A stretch of 64,000 nucleotides of DNA, from the NCBI RefSeq assembly GCF_017356035.1, contig NZ_JAFIQX010000011.1, forward strand, positions 208,506 through 272,505, written 5' to 3'. Shown piece after piece: positions 17,188-25,963 of the stretch. The notes under the pieces were generated by a model. It worked only from the letters and a program-made list of their open reading frames with translations, searched no databases and was not told the DNA's origin. Numbering within the stretch: position 1 is the stretch's first letter; each line of letters opens with the position of its first letter. The position numbers and the translations under genes were made by a program. The stretch is from Longitalea luteola (GTDB lineage Bacteria > Bacteroidota > Bacteroidia > Chitinophagales > Chitinophagaceae).

Positions 17188-17556
17188 ATGCTTAATAATG
17201 AATTCAAACGCTGTTCAGTGAATGTATTGTTATCAGTAGAATCAATTAAAAAACACATTGACGACGATCCATTTCAATTCAAAACCACAGCCGATTTGAT
17301 CAGGCATGTAAGTAAAGCACATCGTAATTCGGTCGAAAAGGTATTTAAAGAAGTATATGGAACGGGTGTTAAAGAATACCAGGTAAAGAAACGATTGGAA
17401 GCTTCCAAGACATTTCTCCGTGAGGGAATGGAAAAAGATAAAATAGCATCCAAATGCTTTTATAGCAGTCAAACAGCTTATTGCCGAGCTTTTAAAAGTG
17501 AGTTTAATGTCACTCCTACTGAATGGCAAGTAAAAGAATTTTTAACGAAGCAGTAA
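17188..17556 (+). CDS. Short AraC-family regulator
   Basis: 122 residues with little more than the two-HTH AraC domain: the first HTH around FKTTADLIRHVSKAHRN, then the linker helix YQVKKRLEASKTFLREG, then the second HTH KIASKCFYSSQTAYCRAF and the ending SEFNVTPTEWQ. No sensor domain is present. It belongs to the same type as the gene at 17959. A GC-containing repeat (17651-17685) follows about 95 bp after the stop. The regulated gene is unknown; the membrane and peptide cluster starting at 19045 on the same strand is the nearest candidate. Confidence 0.82.
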   Translation: MLNNEFKRCSVNVLLSVESIKKHIDDDPFQFKTTADLIRHVSKAHRNSVEKVFKEVYGTGVKEYQVKKRLEASKTFLREGMEKDKIASKCFYSSQTAYCRAFKSEFNVTPTEWQVKEFLTKQ

Positions 17557-17958
17557 ACTCCTTGCAAAAATGTAACTGCTTTTTGCAAAAATGTAATATA
17601 GTGGGGCAAAAATGTAAATCTGTAAATGTAACTTACACATAGAAATAATGCTCCGGATTGATTGCCACCGGAAGAAATAATAAGATCAAACAAAGGCCAT
17701 TTGTAGCTCAATGCTTCTCAAAACACCACTGGCAATTAACTTTCCGCGCAACAGGTAATAGAAGGATGCAGCCTACATTTCATTAAATGGGAATGATCGG
17801 GTATACTTTCTAGTGGGTGAATCGAATGATAAATTAATAAACGAAGGATTGGTACTCTGATTCGATTGCTACCGGAAGAAGGAAAGAAAATAAATTCTGC
17901 GAATGTATTTTGCTTGAGAATTTTATAAAACCTTATTGTACACACAACCTTACCTACC
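17557..17958. repeat. Intergenic region with two copies of a CCGGAAGAA repeat
   Basis: Two related segments, CTCCGGATTGATTGCCACCG followed by GAAGAAATAATAAGA (17651-17685) and CTGATTCGATTGCTACCGGA followed by AGAAGGAAAG (17857-17886). A third copy lies at 18542-18577. The CCGG...CCGG core can form a small hairpin. No gene was found in this gap. Confidence 0.5.
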
Positions 17959-18456
17959 ATGCTCAATCAAAGTCAATACAGCCAGAGAGAGCTGAGAGCA
18001 CTTGCAAAAGCCATCGAATATATCAATCAGCATCCGCCGGAATGGAAGAGTCCCGGTGCCACTAATGAAAATCATTTTAGCCGCAAAACGCTGAAAGCAT
18101 TCGACAAAGCCATTCAATATATAAATAAACACCCGCTTGAATGGACAAGTCCGGACGAGCTTTCTCGTTATAGTGGGATTAATCAATCAACATTGCAGGC
18201 GATTTTCCTGTACAAAACCGGAAGAACAATAAGTGAATACTGTGAGATAATCCGGATAACAATCTCCTGTATTTTGCTTACCGATGATACATTGAGCACA
18301 AAAGAAATAGCCGCACTGTGCGGATACAGCAGCCAAAGTAGTTTCAATAAGGCTTTCAAAAGAGTGAAGGGCGTTTCGCCTGGTAAATGGGGGATAGTAG
18401 ATGGAGATCAACCCGGGAAAATAAAAGTTAACTTATCGGACAAAGAAACTTATTAA
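17959..18456 (+). CDS. Short AraC-family regulator with an internal duplication
   Basis: 165 residues. The N-terminal part contains a duplicated helix: KAIEYINQHPPEWKSP (residues ~17-32) and KAIQYINKHPLEWTSP (~50-65). The second copy leads into the AraC HTH pair (DELSRYSGINQSTLQAIF, then TKEIAALCGYSSQSSFNKAF and GVSPGKW). The first copy appears to be a partial duplication of the first-HTH lead-in helix. No ligand-binding domain is present. It is a neighbour of the similar gene at 17188 and of the exported-peptide cluster downstream. Confidence 0.82.
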   Translation: MLNQSQYSQRELRALAKAIEYINQHPPEWKSPGATNENHFSRKTLKAFDKAIQYINKHPLEWTSPDELSRYSGINQSTLQAIFLYKTGRTISEYCEIIRITISCILLTDDTLSTKEIAALCGYSSQSSFNKAFKRVKGVSPGKWGIVDGDQPGKIKVNLSDKETY

Positions 18457-19044
18457 TCGGACAAAAATGTTAAGCAATTTGACAAACAATAAATTTGCAT
18501 TCCCGTTATCTTCATCCTAACTTGCATACAGAATGAATGAGGCTCCGGTTATTGCCACCGGAAGAAAATAGTAAGACGGTTAAGGCCAAAATTCAAAGTG
18601 CTTCTACGAAGGCAATACAGTGTTTCGCAACCATTTTTATTAGCTGTGACTCATTAGTGATTACCATAATATTAGAATCACCATGGTAAACCATAATTAT
18701 AAATCCTACCGAAAGGTAGCATTAAAAATTCTATCCTAACTGGATAAGGTTTCGGCCGGTACGCCGCGTCTTTCCAGATGCAGCTAATACGGCGCCCCTC
18801 ACCTGTAAATCATTTTTGATATTGAAACAATTCCTACACCATTCCGCCGAATAGCGGAACAAAGGTGCTGGCATATAACCCGGTTCAAAGTCCGGTGAGG
18901 CAATTTATTGACTTTAACGAGGGACCATTGTTGCTGTTTTCCAAATTGTCAAGCTATAATGGCAGGATGTCGCCCCATCCATCGCCGGCTTTGTTTCCGG
19001 GTAGTTCAACCATATAACCATTAAACATTATCAACCTAATAACA
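18457..19044. other. Intergenic region with repeats and hairpins upstream of the MauE/glycosyltransferase cluster
   Basis: 588 bp without a supported gene. It holds the second AACTTGCATACAGAATGA repeat (18517-18541), directly joined to the third CTCCGG..ATTGCCACCGGAAGAA repeat (18542-18577), and a TTCCGC/GCGGAA hairpin near 18842-18859. The last 100 bp before ATG 19045 should contain the promoter of the cluster, but no clear TAnnTTTG was fixed. Confidence 0.4.
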
Positions 19045-19539
19045 ATGGAAGGCCCTGCAATTCAAAATCGAAGAATATTCTCCTTTGCGTGGTTATCGAA
19101 AGCAACGATCGTTGAAATTACTTCAGTACTGTTTATTATTTTATTCTTATACACCGGCATCAGCAAACTGATGGAGTATTCAGTTTTTAAAGAACAAATA
19201 GCCGATTCACCTATATTAAAACCTATGGCCCCTTTTATTGCCTGGGCATTACCTCTGACCGAGTTCCTAGTTTCCTTATTATTAATAATACCGCGCTGGC
19301 GGCTGAAGGGATTATATGCTTCCCTGTCGCTGATGATCGCATTCACGATATACATTATTGCGATTATGACCTTCAATAAAGAGCTGCCCTGCAGCTGCGG
19401 AGGCATCATCTCTTTGCTTTCCTGGGAAGGCCACCTGGTATTCAACAGCGCATTTATTCTTCTGGCATTTATCGGCGTACGGTTAGAAAGACAGAACCGG
19501 CGAGCTATCAAAGCCGATATGAACATACTCAATGCATAA
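19045..19539 (+). CDS. MauE/DoxX-like redox-associated membrane protein (1)
   Basis: 164 residues with four predicted membrane helices. The family signature is clear: FLYTGISKLMEYSVFKEQIA after the first helix, the IIPRWRLKGLY turn, and a PCSCGG cysteine motif before the last helix. MauE/DoxX-type proteins are thought to support disulfide formation or electron transfer in the periplasm. The gene opens a plus-strand run that contains a second MauE-like gene (22104), which differs in sequence but keeps all motifs. The partner thiol protein is probably the CPYC lipoprotein at 24186. Confidence 0.85.
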   Translation: MEGPAIQNRRIFSFAWLSKATIVEITSVLFIILFLYTGISKLMEYSVFKEQIADSPILKPMAPFIAWALPLTEFLVSLLLIIPRWRLKGLYASLSLMIAFTIYIIAIMTFNKELPCSCGGIISLLSWEGHLVFNSAFILLAFIGVRLERQNRRAIKADMNILNA

Positions 19540-19556
19540 CTGATAAAACGTAGCGT

Positions 19557-20453
19557 ATGGCAGGCATTATCAATCAAAACAACGAGGTTACTACACAAAC
19601 TACTGTAGTTAACCAACCCGAAGTGGCTAATGCAGAAAGCAGCTCTTCAGATACAGCGAAAGTAAATGGTGAACAAGCAGTAATTATCAGCCGGCTTTCC
19701 ATCATTATACCAGCGTATAACGAAGAGAAGACGATAGCGAAGATCCTTGACCGCATCAATGAAGTAAAGTTGCTGCGGAATATAGAAAAGGAAGTGATCA
19801 TTGTAAATGACTGTTCCAGTGATAATACAGAAGCGGTAGTACAGAATTATATTTCCAATACGCCAGACCTTACGATCAACTATTTCAAATATATCAAACA
19901 CGAGGTAAACCAGGGGAAGGGTGCGGCGATCCATACAGGTATAGCCCAGGCAACCGGCGATTACTTGTTGGTACAGGATGCCGATCTCGAATATGATCCG
20001 GGTGAGTACAACACACTCTTGAAACCCATTGTACTTGGCTCGGCAGATGTGGTATACGGCTCTCGTTTTATGGGTGGCAATCCTCACCGCATCCTGTTCT
20101 TCTGGCATTCGATCGGGAACAAATTTTTAACGTTCCTGAGCAACATGTTCACCAATTTAAATTTGACGGATATGGAGACGGGTTATAAGATGTTCAAGAC
20201 TTCCATAATTCAACGGATCGACCTTGCAGAGAAGCGGTTTGGATTTGAACCGGAGATTACGGCAAAGATTGCAATGGTGCCAGGGATAAGGATTTATGAA
20301 GTTGGTATTTCTTATTACGGAAGAACGTTTGCAGAAGGAAAGAAAATTGGTTGGAAAGATGGATTTAAAGCGATTTACTGCATTTTGAAATATTCATTGT
20401 TTCATAATAGAAGTGTTGAGTCAGACAAGGTGCGAACAGCCAATAATAAGTGA
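19557..20453 (+). CDS. Family 2 glycosyltransferase, DPM1/GtrB-like
   Basis: 298 residues. After a ~45-residue disordered leader rich in Ser, Thr, Asn and Gln, a GT-A domain shows LSIIIPAYNEEKTI, VIIVNDCSSDNT, NQGKGAAIHTG, the metal-binding DAD motif in LVQDADLEYDPG, then SRFMGG and the acceptor-side METGYKMFK. The pattern matches polyprenyl- or dolichyl-phosphate mannose synthases, which load a sugar on a lipid carrier. The product could serve the two multispanning membrane proteins encoded downstream. No C-terminal membrane helices are visible. It follows the MauE gene by 17 nt. Confidence 0.9.
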   Translation: MAGIINQNNEVTTQTTVVNQPEVANAESSSSDTAKVNGEQAVIISRLSIIIPAYNEEKTIAKILDRINEVKLLRNIEKEVIIVNDCSSDNTEAVVQNYISNTPDLTINYFKYIKHEVNQGKGAAIHTGIAQATGDYLLVQDADLEYDPGEYNTLLKPIVLGSADVVYGSRFMGGNPHRILFFWHSIGNKFLTFLSNMFTNLNLTDMETGYKMFKTSIIQRIDLAEKRFGFEPEITAKIAMVPGIRIYEVGISYYGRTFAEGKKIGWKDGFKAIYCILKYSLFHNRSVESDKVRTANNK

Positions 20454-20517
20454 CAGTACTGAAACTGTTGAATGGATATTAAAATAAAGATTTTCTAGAC
20501 CTATTTCAACGCATTGT

Positions 20518-22077
20518 ATGAATAGATCAATCAGCATTTCGTCAGCCACAATTTCCTTTAGAGAATTTATTTGGGCTGATCGGCATAATAGAGTCTTATT
20601 GATAATTGCAGTAACAGCAATTGCTATTCAATTCGTAATTTTTAAGTATTTCTACCCTTTTGCTAGCTACATACATGGTGATTCATTTGCATATTTAAAT
20701 GCAGCAGATCGGAATTCCCCAATTAACACCTATATGATAGGCTATTCCAAGTTCCTTCGACTAATCAGCGTATTTACAAGGTCCGACATGGGATTGACAG
20801 TCCTTCAGTATTTAATGATTCAAGGGGCATCCTTACTACTATTATTTACACTATTTTATTTCTATAAGCCATATAAGATAACTCAATACATAATGTTGTC
20901 CTTTATTGTTGTTAATCCCTTGTATTTGCATCTGGCAAACCTTGTAAGTAGCGACTGTATATTTACAGCTCTCAGTCTTAGCTGGGTTTCGTTATTGTTG
21001 TGGACAATACACAGGCCCTCAAACGCCATAATAGTTACGCATGCGTTAATACTTTTTATCGCCTTCACAGTACGATACAATGCCTTGATATATCCGATTA
21101 TAGCAGTATTCGCGTTTTATATTTCAAAACTGGAACTTAAGAAGAAGATGATGGCTCTAGGTTTGTGTGGAATATTGTGTGGATCATTTGTAATTCTAAC
21201 CATGTATGAGTACCATAAACTAACTGGACATTGGCAGTATTCACCCTTCAGCGGATGGCAAATGGCCAACAACGCCATGTATACATACAGGTACGTGAAC
21301 AATGCTGAACGCAAACAAGTGCCGAAAAAATTTCACCAACTGCATAAAATGATCAACGAATATTTTGACAGCACACGTGATATTTCAAAGCATCCACAAG
21401 AAGCACTTGTTGCCAGCACAGTTTATATGTGGTCACTGAAACTACCGCTATTTGAATATCGCAACGGCCTATTCAAAAATGATAGCAATGCTACCGAGCT
21501 AAAAAAGTGGGCAAGCATGGGTCCTCTATATAGATCTTATGGTTCATATATTATCACGCAATATCCCTTCAAGTTCCTACAGCATTTTATAATACCGAAT
21601 GCCGGAAAATATTATGCTCCACCAGTTGAATTCTTAGAGCAATATAATTCTGGAAATGAGGATGTCACAACCCAGGCAAAAGAGTGGTTTAATTATAAAA
21701 GTACCAAAGTACACACACGAACAAAAAACAACTGGGTTACAGTCCTCGACCATTACCCAATACTCTCGGGAATAGTAAACGTATTAATGTTATTTGGTCT
21801 AATCTTTTACCTGATCTTGAAGGGATGGCGTAGCAATTCAGATTTAAGTAAAGGAATATTTTTAGGAGCAATGGTTTGGCTTCTAAATGCTGGGTTTACA
21901 ATATTTGCGTCATCAGCCGCCTTACGCTTTCAATCCTTTCCAATTTTGCTTACCACCGTCACAGTGGCCCTATTAATAGATTGGTTGTGGAAAATGGCCA
22001 TGAAGACAGAATCAAAAATTAAAGAGGCTTCAAATGAAAATAAAGTCGTTGTTGTTTCTCCAACCACTATCGCATAA
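20518..22077 (+). CDS. Multispanning membrane protein, probable lipid-sugar-dependent glycosyltransferase (1)
   Basis: 519 residues with about ten hydrophobic segments. Early in the first external loop is HGDSFAYLNAADRN, reminiscent of the acidic residue in the first loop of GT39/ArnT-type (GT-C) enzymes, followed by IGYSKFLRLISVFTRSD. A large soluble segment (residues ~230-400) lies before the last helices. The gene at 22637 is a paralog with the same order of motifs (PDSISYVEAAQN, AIGYSKFLRL). Together with the DPM1-like enzyme this suggests transfer of a lipid-linked sugar outside the membrane. The acceptor is unknown. The specific reaction is inferred. Confidence 0.7.
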   Translation: MNRSISISSATISFREFIWADRHNRVLLIIAVTAIAIQFVIFKYFYPFASYIHGDSFAYLNAADRNSPINTYMIGYSKFLRLISVFTRSDMGLTVLQYLMIQGASLLLLFTLFYFYKPYKITQYIMLSFIVVNPLYLHLANLVSSDCIFTALSLSWVSLLLWTIHRPSNAIIVTHALILFIAFTVRYNALIYPIIAVFAFYISKLELKKKMMALGLCGILCGSFVILTMYEYHKLTGHWQYSPFSGWQMANNAMYTYRYVNNAERKQVPKKFHQLHKMINEYFDSTRDISKHPQEALVASTVYMWSLKLPLFEYRNGLFKNDSNATELKKWASMGPLYRSYGSYIITQYPFKFLQHFIIPNAGKYYAPPVEFLEQYNSGNEDVTTQAKEWFNYKSTKVHTRTKNNWVTVLDHYPILSGIVNVLMLFGLIFYLILKGWRSNSDLSKGIFLGAMVWLLNAGFTIFASSAALRFQSFPILLTTVTVALLIDWLWKMAMKTESKIKEASNENKVVVVSPTTIA

Positions 22078-22103
22078 TTTGAAAATGAAATTAATTCATC
22101 AAT

Positions 22104-22550
22104 ATGAGACGAAGCACCATTATTGAAACCGTGACAGTTTTATATATTATACTGTTTTTATACACCGCTATCAGCAAGATTATTGACTATCCAATCTTCA
22201 AAGAACAATTAGAGCTCTCACCTATTTTGAGTTTTTCGGCTAAACCTGTTGCCGTTTTAGTTCCGGTCGCAGAACTAATTGCTGTCATTGGACTTATGAT
22301 ACCAAGGTGGAGATTAAAGGGACATTTCTTAAGCATATTGTTGATGGTTGGCTTCACACTGTATATAACAGTCCTTATGATGATTAGTGAACACTTGCCA
22401 TGTAGCTGCGGTGGCATAATTGGTTTACTATCGTGGAAGCAGCATGTGATTCTTAACTGTCTGTTTATTGGGTTAAGTGTGGCTGCAATCGTATTGCAAA
22501 TCAAACAAAAAAAAGAATTTGAAAAAAACTGGGAACCCTCATACGGATAA
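22104..22550 (+). CDS. MauE/DoxX-like redox-associated membrane protein (2)
   Basis: 148 residues, four membrane helices, a paralog of the protein at 19045: LFLYTAISKIIDYPIFKEQL, MIPRWRLKGHF and PCSCGG are all conserved. The repeated order MauE then multispanning protein (19045/20518 and 22104/22637) indicates a tandem duplication of a two-gene unit with the glycosyltransferase gene inserted in the first. It lies 26 nt after the previous gene. Confidence 0.85.
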   Translation: MRRSTIIETVTVLYIILFLYTAISKIIDYPIFKEQLELSPILSFSAKPVAVLVPVAELIAVIGLMIPRWRLKGHFLSILLMVGFTLYITVLMMISEHLPCSCGGIIGLLSWKQHVILNCLFIGLSVAAIVLQIKQKKEFEKNWEPSYG

Positions 22551-22636
22551 AAATAAAATCGTGTAAAAAAAACGATAATAACTCCTGATTGACTACGTAA
22601 GGCTAAACAGACAAAGTAAAACTTCAAATCTCAAGC

Positions 22637-24184
22637 ATGTTAAAGAAAGAAAATATTTGTCAATTAACATTTTCTACATGGATTTATCATGATAGAGAAA
22701 ATAAAAGACTATTGTGGTTTTCTTTTGCGGCTCTTATTGCGTGCTTTACCTGGCTAAAAATAATTTACCCATACCCAAATTTTATGCCGCCTGATTCGAT
22801 TTCCTATGTTGAGGCAGCCCAAAATAATCAGTTCATCAATCTTTGGGCTATAGGTTACTCCAAATTCCTGCGTCTTACAAGTTGTTTCACTCGTTCGGAT
22901 TTTATTTTAGTCTTAATACAATATCTGATTTTACAGGTATCGCTTTTATATTTTTTATTTACACTACGCTATTTTATCGACATGAGCACCTGGACCTTTA
23001 GGATTGTTGTATTAATAATAATCGCTAATCCCTTGTTATTACATATATCGAATTTTGTGTCGAGTGACTGTTTATTTACCGCCGTAAGTGTTTTTTGGTT
23101 TACCCAAATAATGTGGATCTTGTATCGTCCATCAACAAGACTAATATTTGTTCATGCTTTAACTGTAGTATTAGCTTTCACAATAAGATTTAATGCACTT
23201 TATTATCCAGCAATAAGCGTTTTAATAATAGCTTTTTCAGAGTTTCCTTTTCTCAAAAAAGTTCAAGCTGTGAGCGTCATATTAATGTTACCGTCGCTTT
23301 TTATAAGTTGTACTTACCGCGAATACAAATTACAAACTGGAACGAGGCAGTATTCTGCTTTTAGTGGATGGCAACTGGCAGCTAACGCTTTGTACGGTTA
23401 TGCGTATTCTGACCCTATTAAACTCGATGAGGTGCCAAAAAAGTTTAAGCCATTGCACTGGATTGTTAACAGGCACATGGATTCACTGCGGCATCTGCAA
23501 ATCAGACCCGATAATGAAGTTGCACTTTATTACCAGTGGGGTATAAATTCACCATTAAGGGTTTTCATGGTCCAACACCTTAAACATCCCGATTCAAAGA
23601 ACTATTTACAGCAATGGTCGTCTGTATCCGTCCTTTACAGTGAATACGGAAAGTATATTATCTCCAAACGACCATGGCAATTCATGAAGTATTATCTCTG
23701 GCCAAACTTTCTAAAATTTTATGTTCCACCAACAAAATTTATGGGACTCTATAATCTTGAACAAGACACAGTCGATTCTACCATTACTAAGTGGTTTAAT
23801 TGGAATGATAATAAAGTATCCGTTCTATCATCAACCAAACAAATAAAAATAGCTGAAGTTTTTCCCATAACTATAGCCATTGTAAATCTCATCTATATAT
23901 TATCTTATCTCTTAATTTATTTTCTCCGTATCCATCGAGATGAGAATAAGATGTTCAAACGAATTTTAAACTGGAGTTTCATAGTCTGGATTGCGAATTT
24001 ATCCTTTAGCGTATTCGCCGCCCCTATAGAAATACGTTACCAACTGTTTTCTATGGTAATAACGTTCTGCCTTGTGCCTTTACAACTATCTCTCTTAATT
24101 AAAAAGGTTATGCTTGATCCATCGAATTCATCATATGATAAAGAAGACAGTCTGCTGTACTCAAAAACACAAAACATGATTTAA
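22637..24184 (+). CDS. Multispanning membrane protein, probable lipid-sugar-dependent glycosyltransferase (2)
   Basis: 515 residues, about ten membrane helices, a paralog of the 519-aa protein at 20518 over its full length (shared landmarks: PDSISYVEAA, AIGYSKFLRLTSCFTRSD, the FSGWQLAANALYGYAY loop, and a C-terminal ending of hydrophobic helices). Divergence between the two is high, so the duplication is old or the copies have different acceptors. The stop is one base away from the start of the thioredoxin-like lipoprotein gene, which indicates cotranscription. Confidence 0.7.
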   Translation: MLKKENICQLTFSTWIYHDRENKRLLWFSFAALIACFTWLKIIYPYPNFMPPDSISYVEAAQNNQFINLWAIGYSKFLRLTSCFTRSDFILVLIQYLILQVSLLYFLFTLRYFIDMSTWTFRIVVLIIIANPLLLHISNFVSSDCLFTAVSVFWFTQIMWILYRPSTRLIFVHALTVVLAFTIRFNALYYPAISVLIIAFSEFPFLKKVQAVSVILMLPSLFISCTYREYKLQTGTRQYSAFSGWQLAANALYGYAYSDPIKLDEVPKKFKPLHWIVNRHMDSLRHLQIRPDNEVALYYQWGINSPLRVFMVQHLKHPDSKNYLQQWSSVSVLYSEYGKYIISKRPWQFMKYYLWPNFLKFYVPPTKFMGLYNLEQDTVDSTITKWFNWNDNKVSVLSSTKQIKIAEVFPITIAIVNLIYILSYLLIYFLRIHRDENKMFKRILNWSFIVWIANLSFSVFAAPIEIRYQLFSMVITFCLVPLQLSLLIKKVMLDPSNSSYDKEDSLLYSKTQNMI

Positions 24185-24185
24185 A

Positions 24186-24677
24186 ATGAAACGAATATTT
24201 TGGATTCTTCTTGTATATGCTATAATTGGATGTAATGGGCGCCGAACCGTTATTAAAACAGGTTTGGAAGGAACCTTGCTTCCAAGTTTTAGTCTATTGT
24301 ATATTGATAGTGTAACTTATATAAATACGAGTAGTTTTCCGGTTAATAAACCTGTTGTATTGTTTTACTTCAGTCCTCATTGTCCTTACTGCCGTGCTCA
24401 AACCGAAGACTTCATTGACAATATGAAATCATTATCAGATATAACTATTTGTATGTTTTCAAATTTTCCTCTAAAAAATATTAAAGACTATTATAAACAT
24501 TACGATCTTGCTAAATATCCTAATATCATTGTTGGTCAAGATTATAAAGTGTACTTCAGTAAACACTTTAATGCTATTGGGGTGCCCTATTTGGCAATTT
24601 ATAATCGCGAAAAAAAATTAAATAGCGTATTGATGGGCAAAGTTAATATATCAGAAATAAAAGAACTTGCTGAGTAA
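24186..24677 (+). CDS. Thioredoxin-like lipoprotein with CPYC active site
   Basis: 163 residues. A short hydrophobic leader ends in a lipobox-like YAIIGC (Cys near residue 16), so the protein should be a lipoprotein facing the periplasm. The thioredoxin-fold core shows FYFSPHCPYCRAQ (active-site CPYC near residue 75) and the cis-Pro region GVPYLAIYN. CPYC is typical of glutaredoxin-like and some DsbC/TlpA-like proteins. With two MauE-like membrane proteins in the same run it forms a plausible thiol-redox pathway serving the cysteine-containing small proteins encoded next. Confidence 0.85.
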   Translation: MKRIFWILLVYAIIGCNGRRTVIKTGLEGTLLPSFSLLYIDSVTYINTSSFPVNKPVVLFYFSPHCPYCRAQTEDFIDNMKSLSDITICMFSNFPLKNIKDYYKHYDLAKYPNIIVGQDYKVYFSKHFNAIGVPYLAIYNREKKLNSVLMGKVNISEIKELAE

Positions 24678-24927
24678 ATCTTTGTTGCGCAACATACGTG
24701 CATGGTAATACTATAATGCACAAACCAAAGTAAACAGTATCGAGTGAGTGGCCACGATCTCGAATTACTGGGATTTACTTTAATACCTGGAAAAATCAAA
24801 TGTCTGATTTCAGAGGAAATGGTTATCCAGCATGTCCACTTTCGCATAAAAAGTGGAAAAAGGATCAGCCGAAAACCTTTAGAAAAGAGTAGGCAATTTA
24901 TTAAGTCAAAACCAAAAGCAGTTTTTT

Positions 24928-25221
24928 ATGAAAAAAGCAAAAATCATGTTGTTGTCTATTGCAATTTTAGCAGTAGTTGGTGGCGCATTAGCTTTTAAAG
25001 TTAAGAAAGACCAATTTAAATATGTATGCTATAATCTGACAGCACCACCCGCATCTGGTACTGATACTAAAACCACATGCGAATTCTCTTATACTGTAAC
25101 CAATAGAATAGGAAGTGGAACACAGAGAAATATCCACTATACGCTTGTAGACACATATGATAAATGCCTGAACAATCAGGTTACTTGTCCTACAGTAGTT
25201 TCTACAATTGTTGCAGAATAA
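24928..25221 (+). CDS. Small exported four-cysteine protein (1)
   Basis: 97 residues, not a family of known function. The leader MKKAKIMLLSIAILAVVGGA ends with an ALAFK motif, the shape of small exported Bacteroidota proteins (DUF6520-like). The mature part of about 70 residues has four cysteines, in KYVCYN, TKTTCEF, YDKC and VTCP. All four are kept in the paralog at 25414. The Thr/Ser/Pro-rich stretch after the first Cys is also conserved. It is followed by a strong terminator at 25263. Likely a secreted or periplasmic protein with two disulfides that is a client of the MauE/CPYC genes upstream. Confidence 0.8.
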   Translation: MKKAKIMLLSIAILAVVGGALAFKVKKDQFKYVCYNLTAPPASGTDTKTTCEFSYTVTNRIGSGTQRNIHYTLVDTYDKCLNNQVTCPTVVSTIVAE

Positions 25222-25262
25222 CTGACAGGTTATTTAATGTCTTCAATTTCATTAAGAATCGT

Positions 25263-25292
25263 GGTTGGCGAATATTCGCCAACCTCTTTTTT
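25263..25292 (+). terminator. Rho-independent terminator
   Basis: A perfect 22-nt palindrome (GGTTGGCGAAT at 25263-25273 and its complement to 25284) followed by TCTTTTTT. It ends the transcript of the first small exported protein, so the second is probably expressed separately or by read-through. Confidence 0.88.
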
Positions 25293-25413
25293 CTATTAGT
25301 CTATTAATTAACTTTCAAGATCTATTCGGATACATCCTAAAAGAAAACGATGGTGACAAGGCCACCTAGACAAATTCCTTTTAACCATACAAGAACAACT
25401 TAAAAATAATTTT

Positions 25414-25704
25414 ATGAAGCTTGCAAAATTTATGTTATCGTCTTTAGTGATTTTGACTATATCAGGAGGAATATTAGCATTCAAAATACGAAAAGACCAA
25501 TTTAACTACATATGTTATAATGAAACAGCACCGCCCATATCAGGTGTCGACACTAAAACTACATGCGTCTTCATTTATCTTGTTACCGGTCGAACTTTAG
25601 TTGGAGGCAATCGAAAAATACATTACACGGTTGTAGACTCATATCATAAATGCGTTAACGAAGTTACGTGCCCGTCTATTGCATCGACTATTACCCTTGA
25701 GTAA
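25414..25704 (+). CDS. Small exported four-cysteine protein (2)
   Basis: 96 residues, a clear paralog of the protein at 24928: leader MKLAKFMLSSLVILTISGGI with ILAFK, the same cysteine positions (YICYN, TKTTCVF, YHKC, VTCP) and the same Thr/Ile-rich C-terminus. Identity is concentrated around the cysteines and the HYTVVDSYHKC strand, while the loop after the second Cys varies. A pair of small, diverging exported proteins next to modification-type enzymes suggests effectors, signals or surface proteins. The function is unknown. Confidence 0.8.
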   Translation: MKLAKFMLSSLVILTISGGILAFKIRKDQFNYICYNETAPPISGVDTKTTCVFIYLVTGRTLVGGNRKIHYTVVDSYHKCVNEVTCPSIASTITLE

Positions 25705-25963
25705 CAGTTATGCTTATCAAAAATGCATCTAATAGCAAAGGCCGAAGAGTTATGGACGAAGTTTTTAGAAAGCTTTCCATGATTTCGGCACAACCAGCTT
25801 TTATCGCTGATACAAAAACGGCCTCTATTTCCTTTATCTATCAAAATTAAACTGCAATGGCCACTTCGCCGTTTGTAGCCGTTATTAAAATTAAATTCGT
25901 CGCCAAGTATGAAAAAGCCCCTCACTCCTCTAAATACTAGCAATTTGGACTTCAGACTTTGAA

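Noticed and set aside
24744..24998. 84-aa plus-strand frame
   Set aside because: It overlaps the leader of the first small exported protein in another frame and has no features of its own.
25644..25943. 99-aa minus-strand frame
   Set aside because: It overlaps the end of the second small exported protein; composition is not protein-like.
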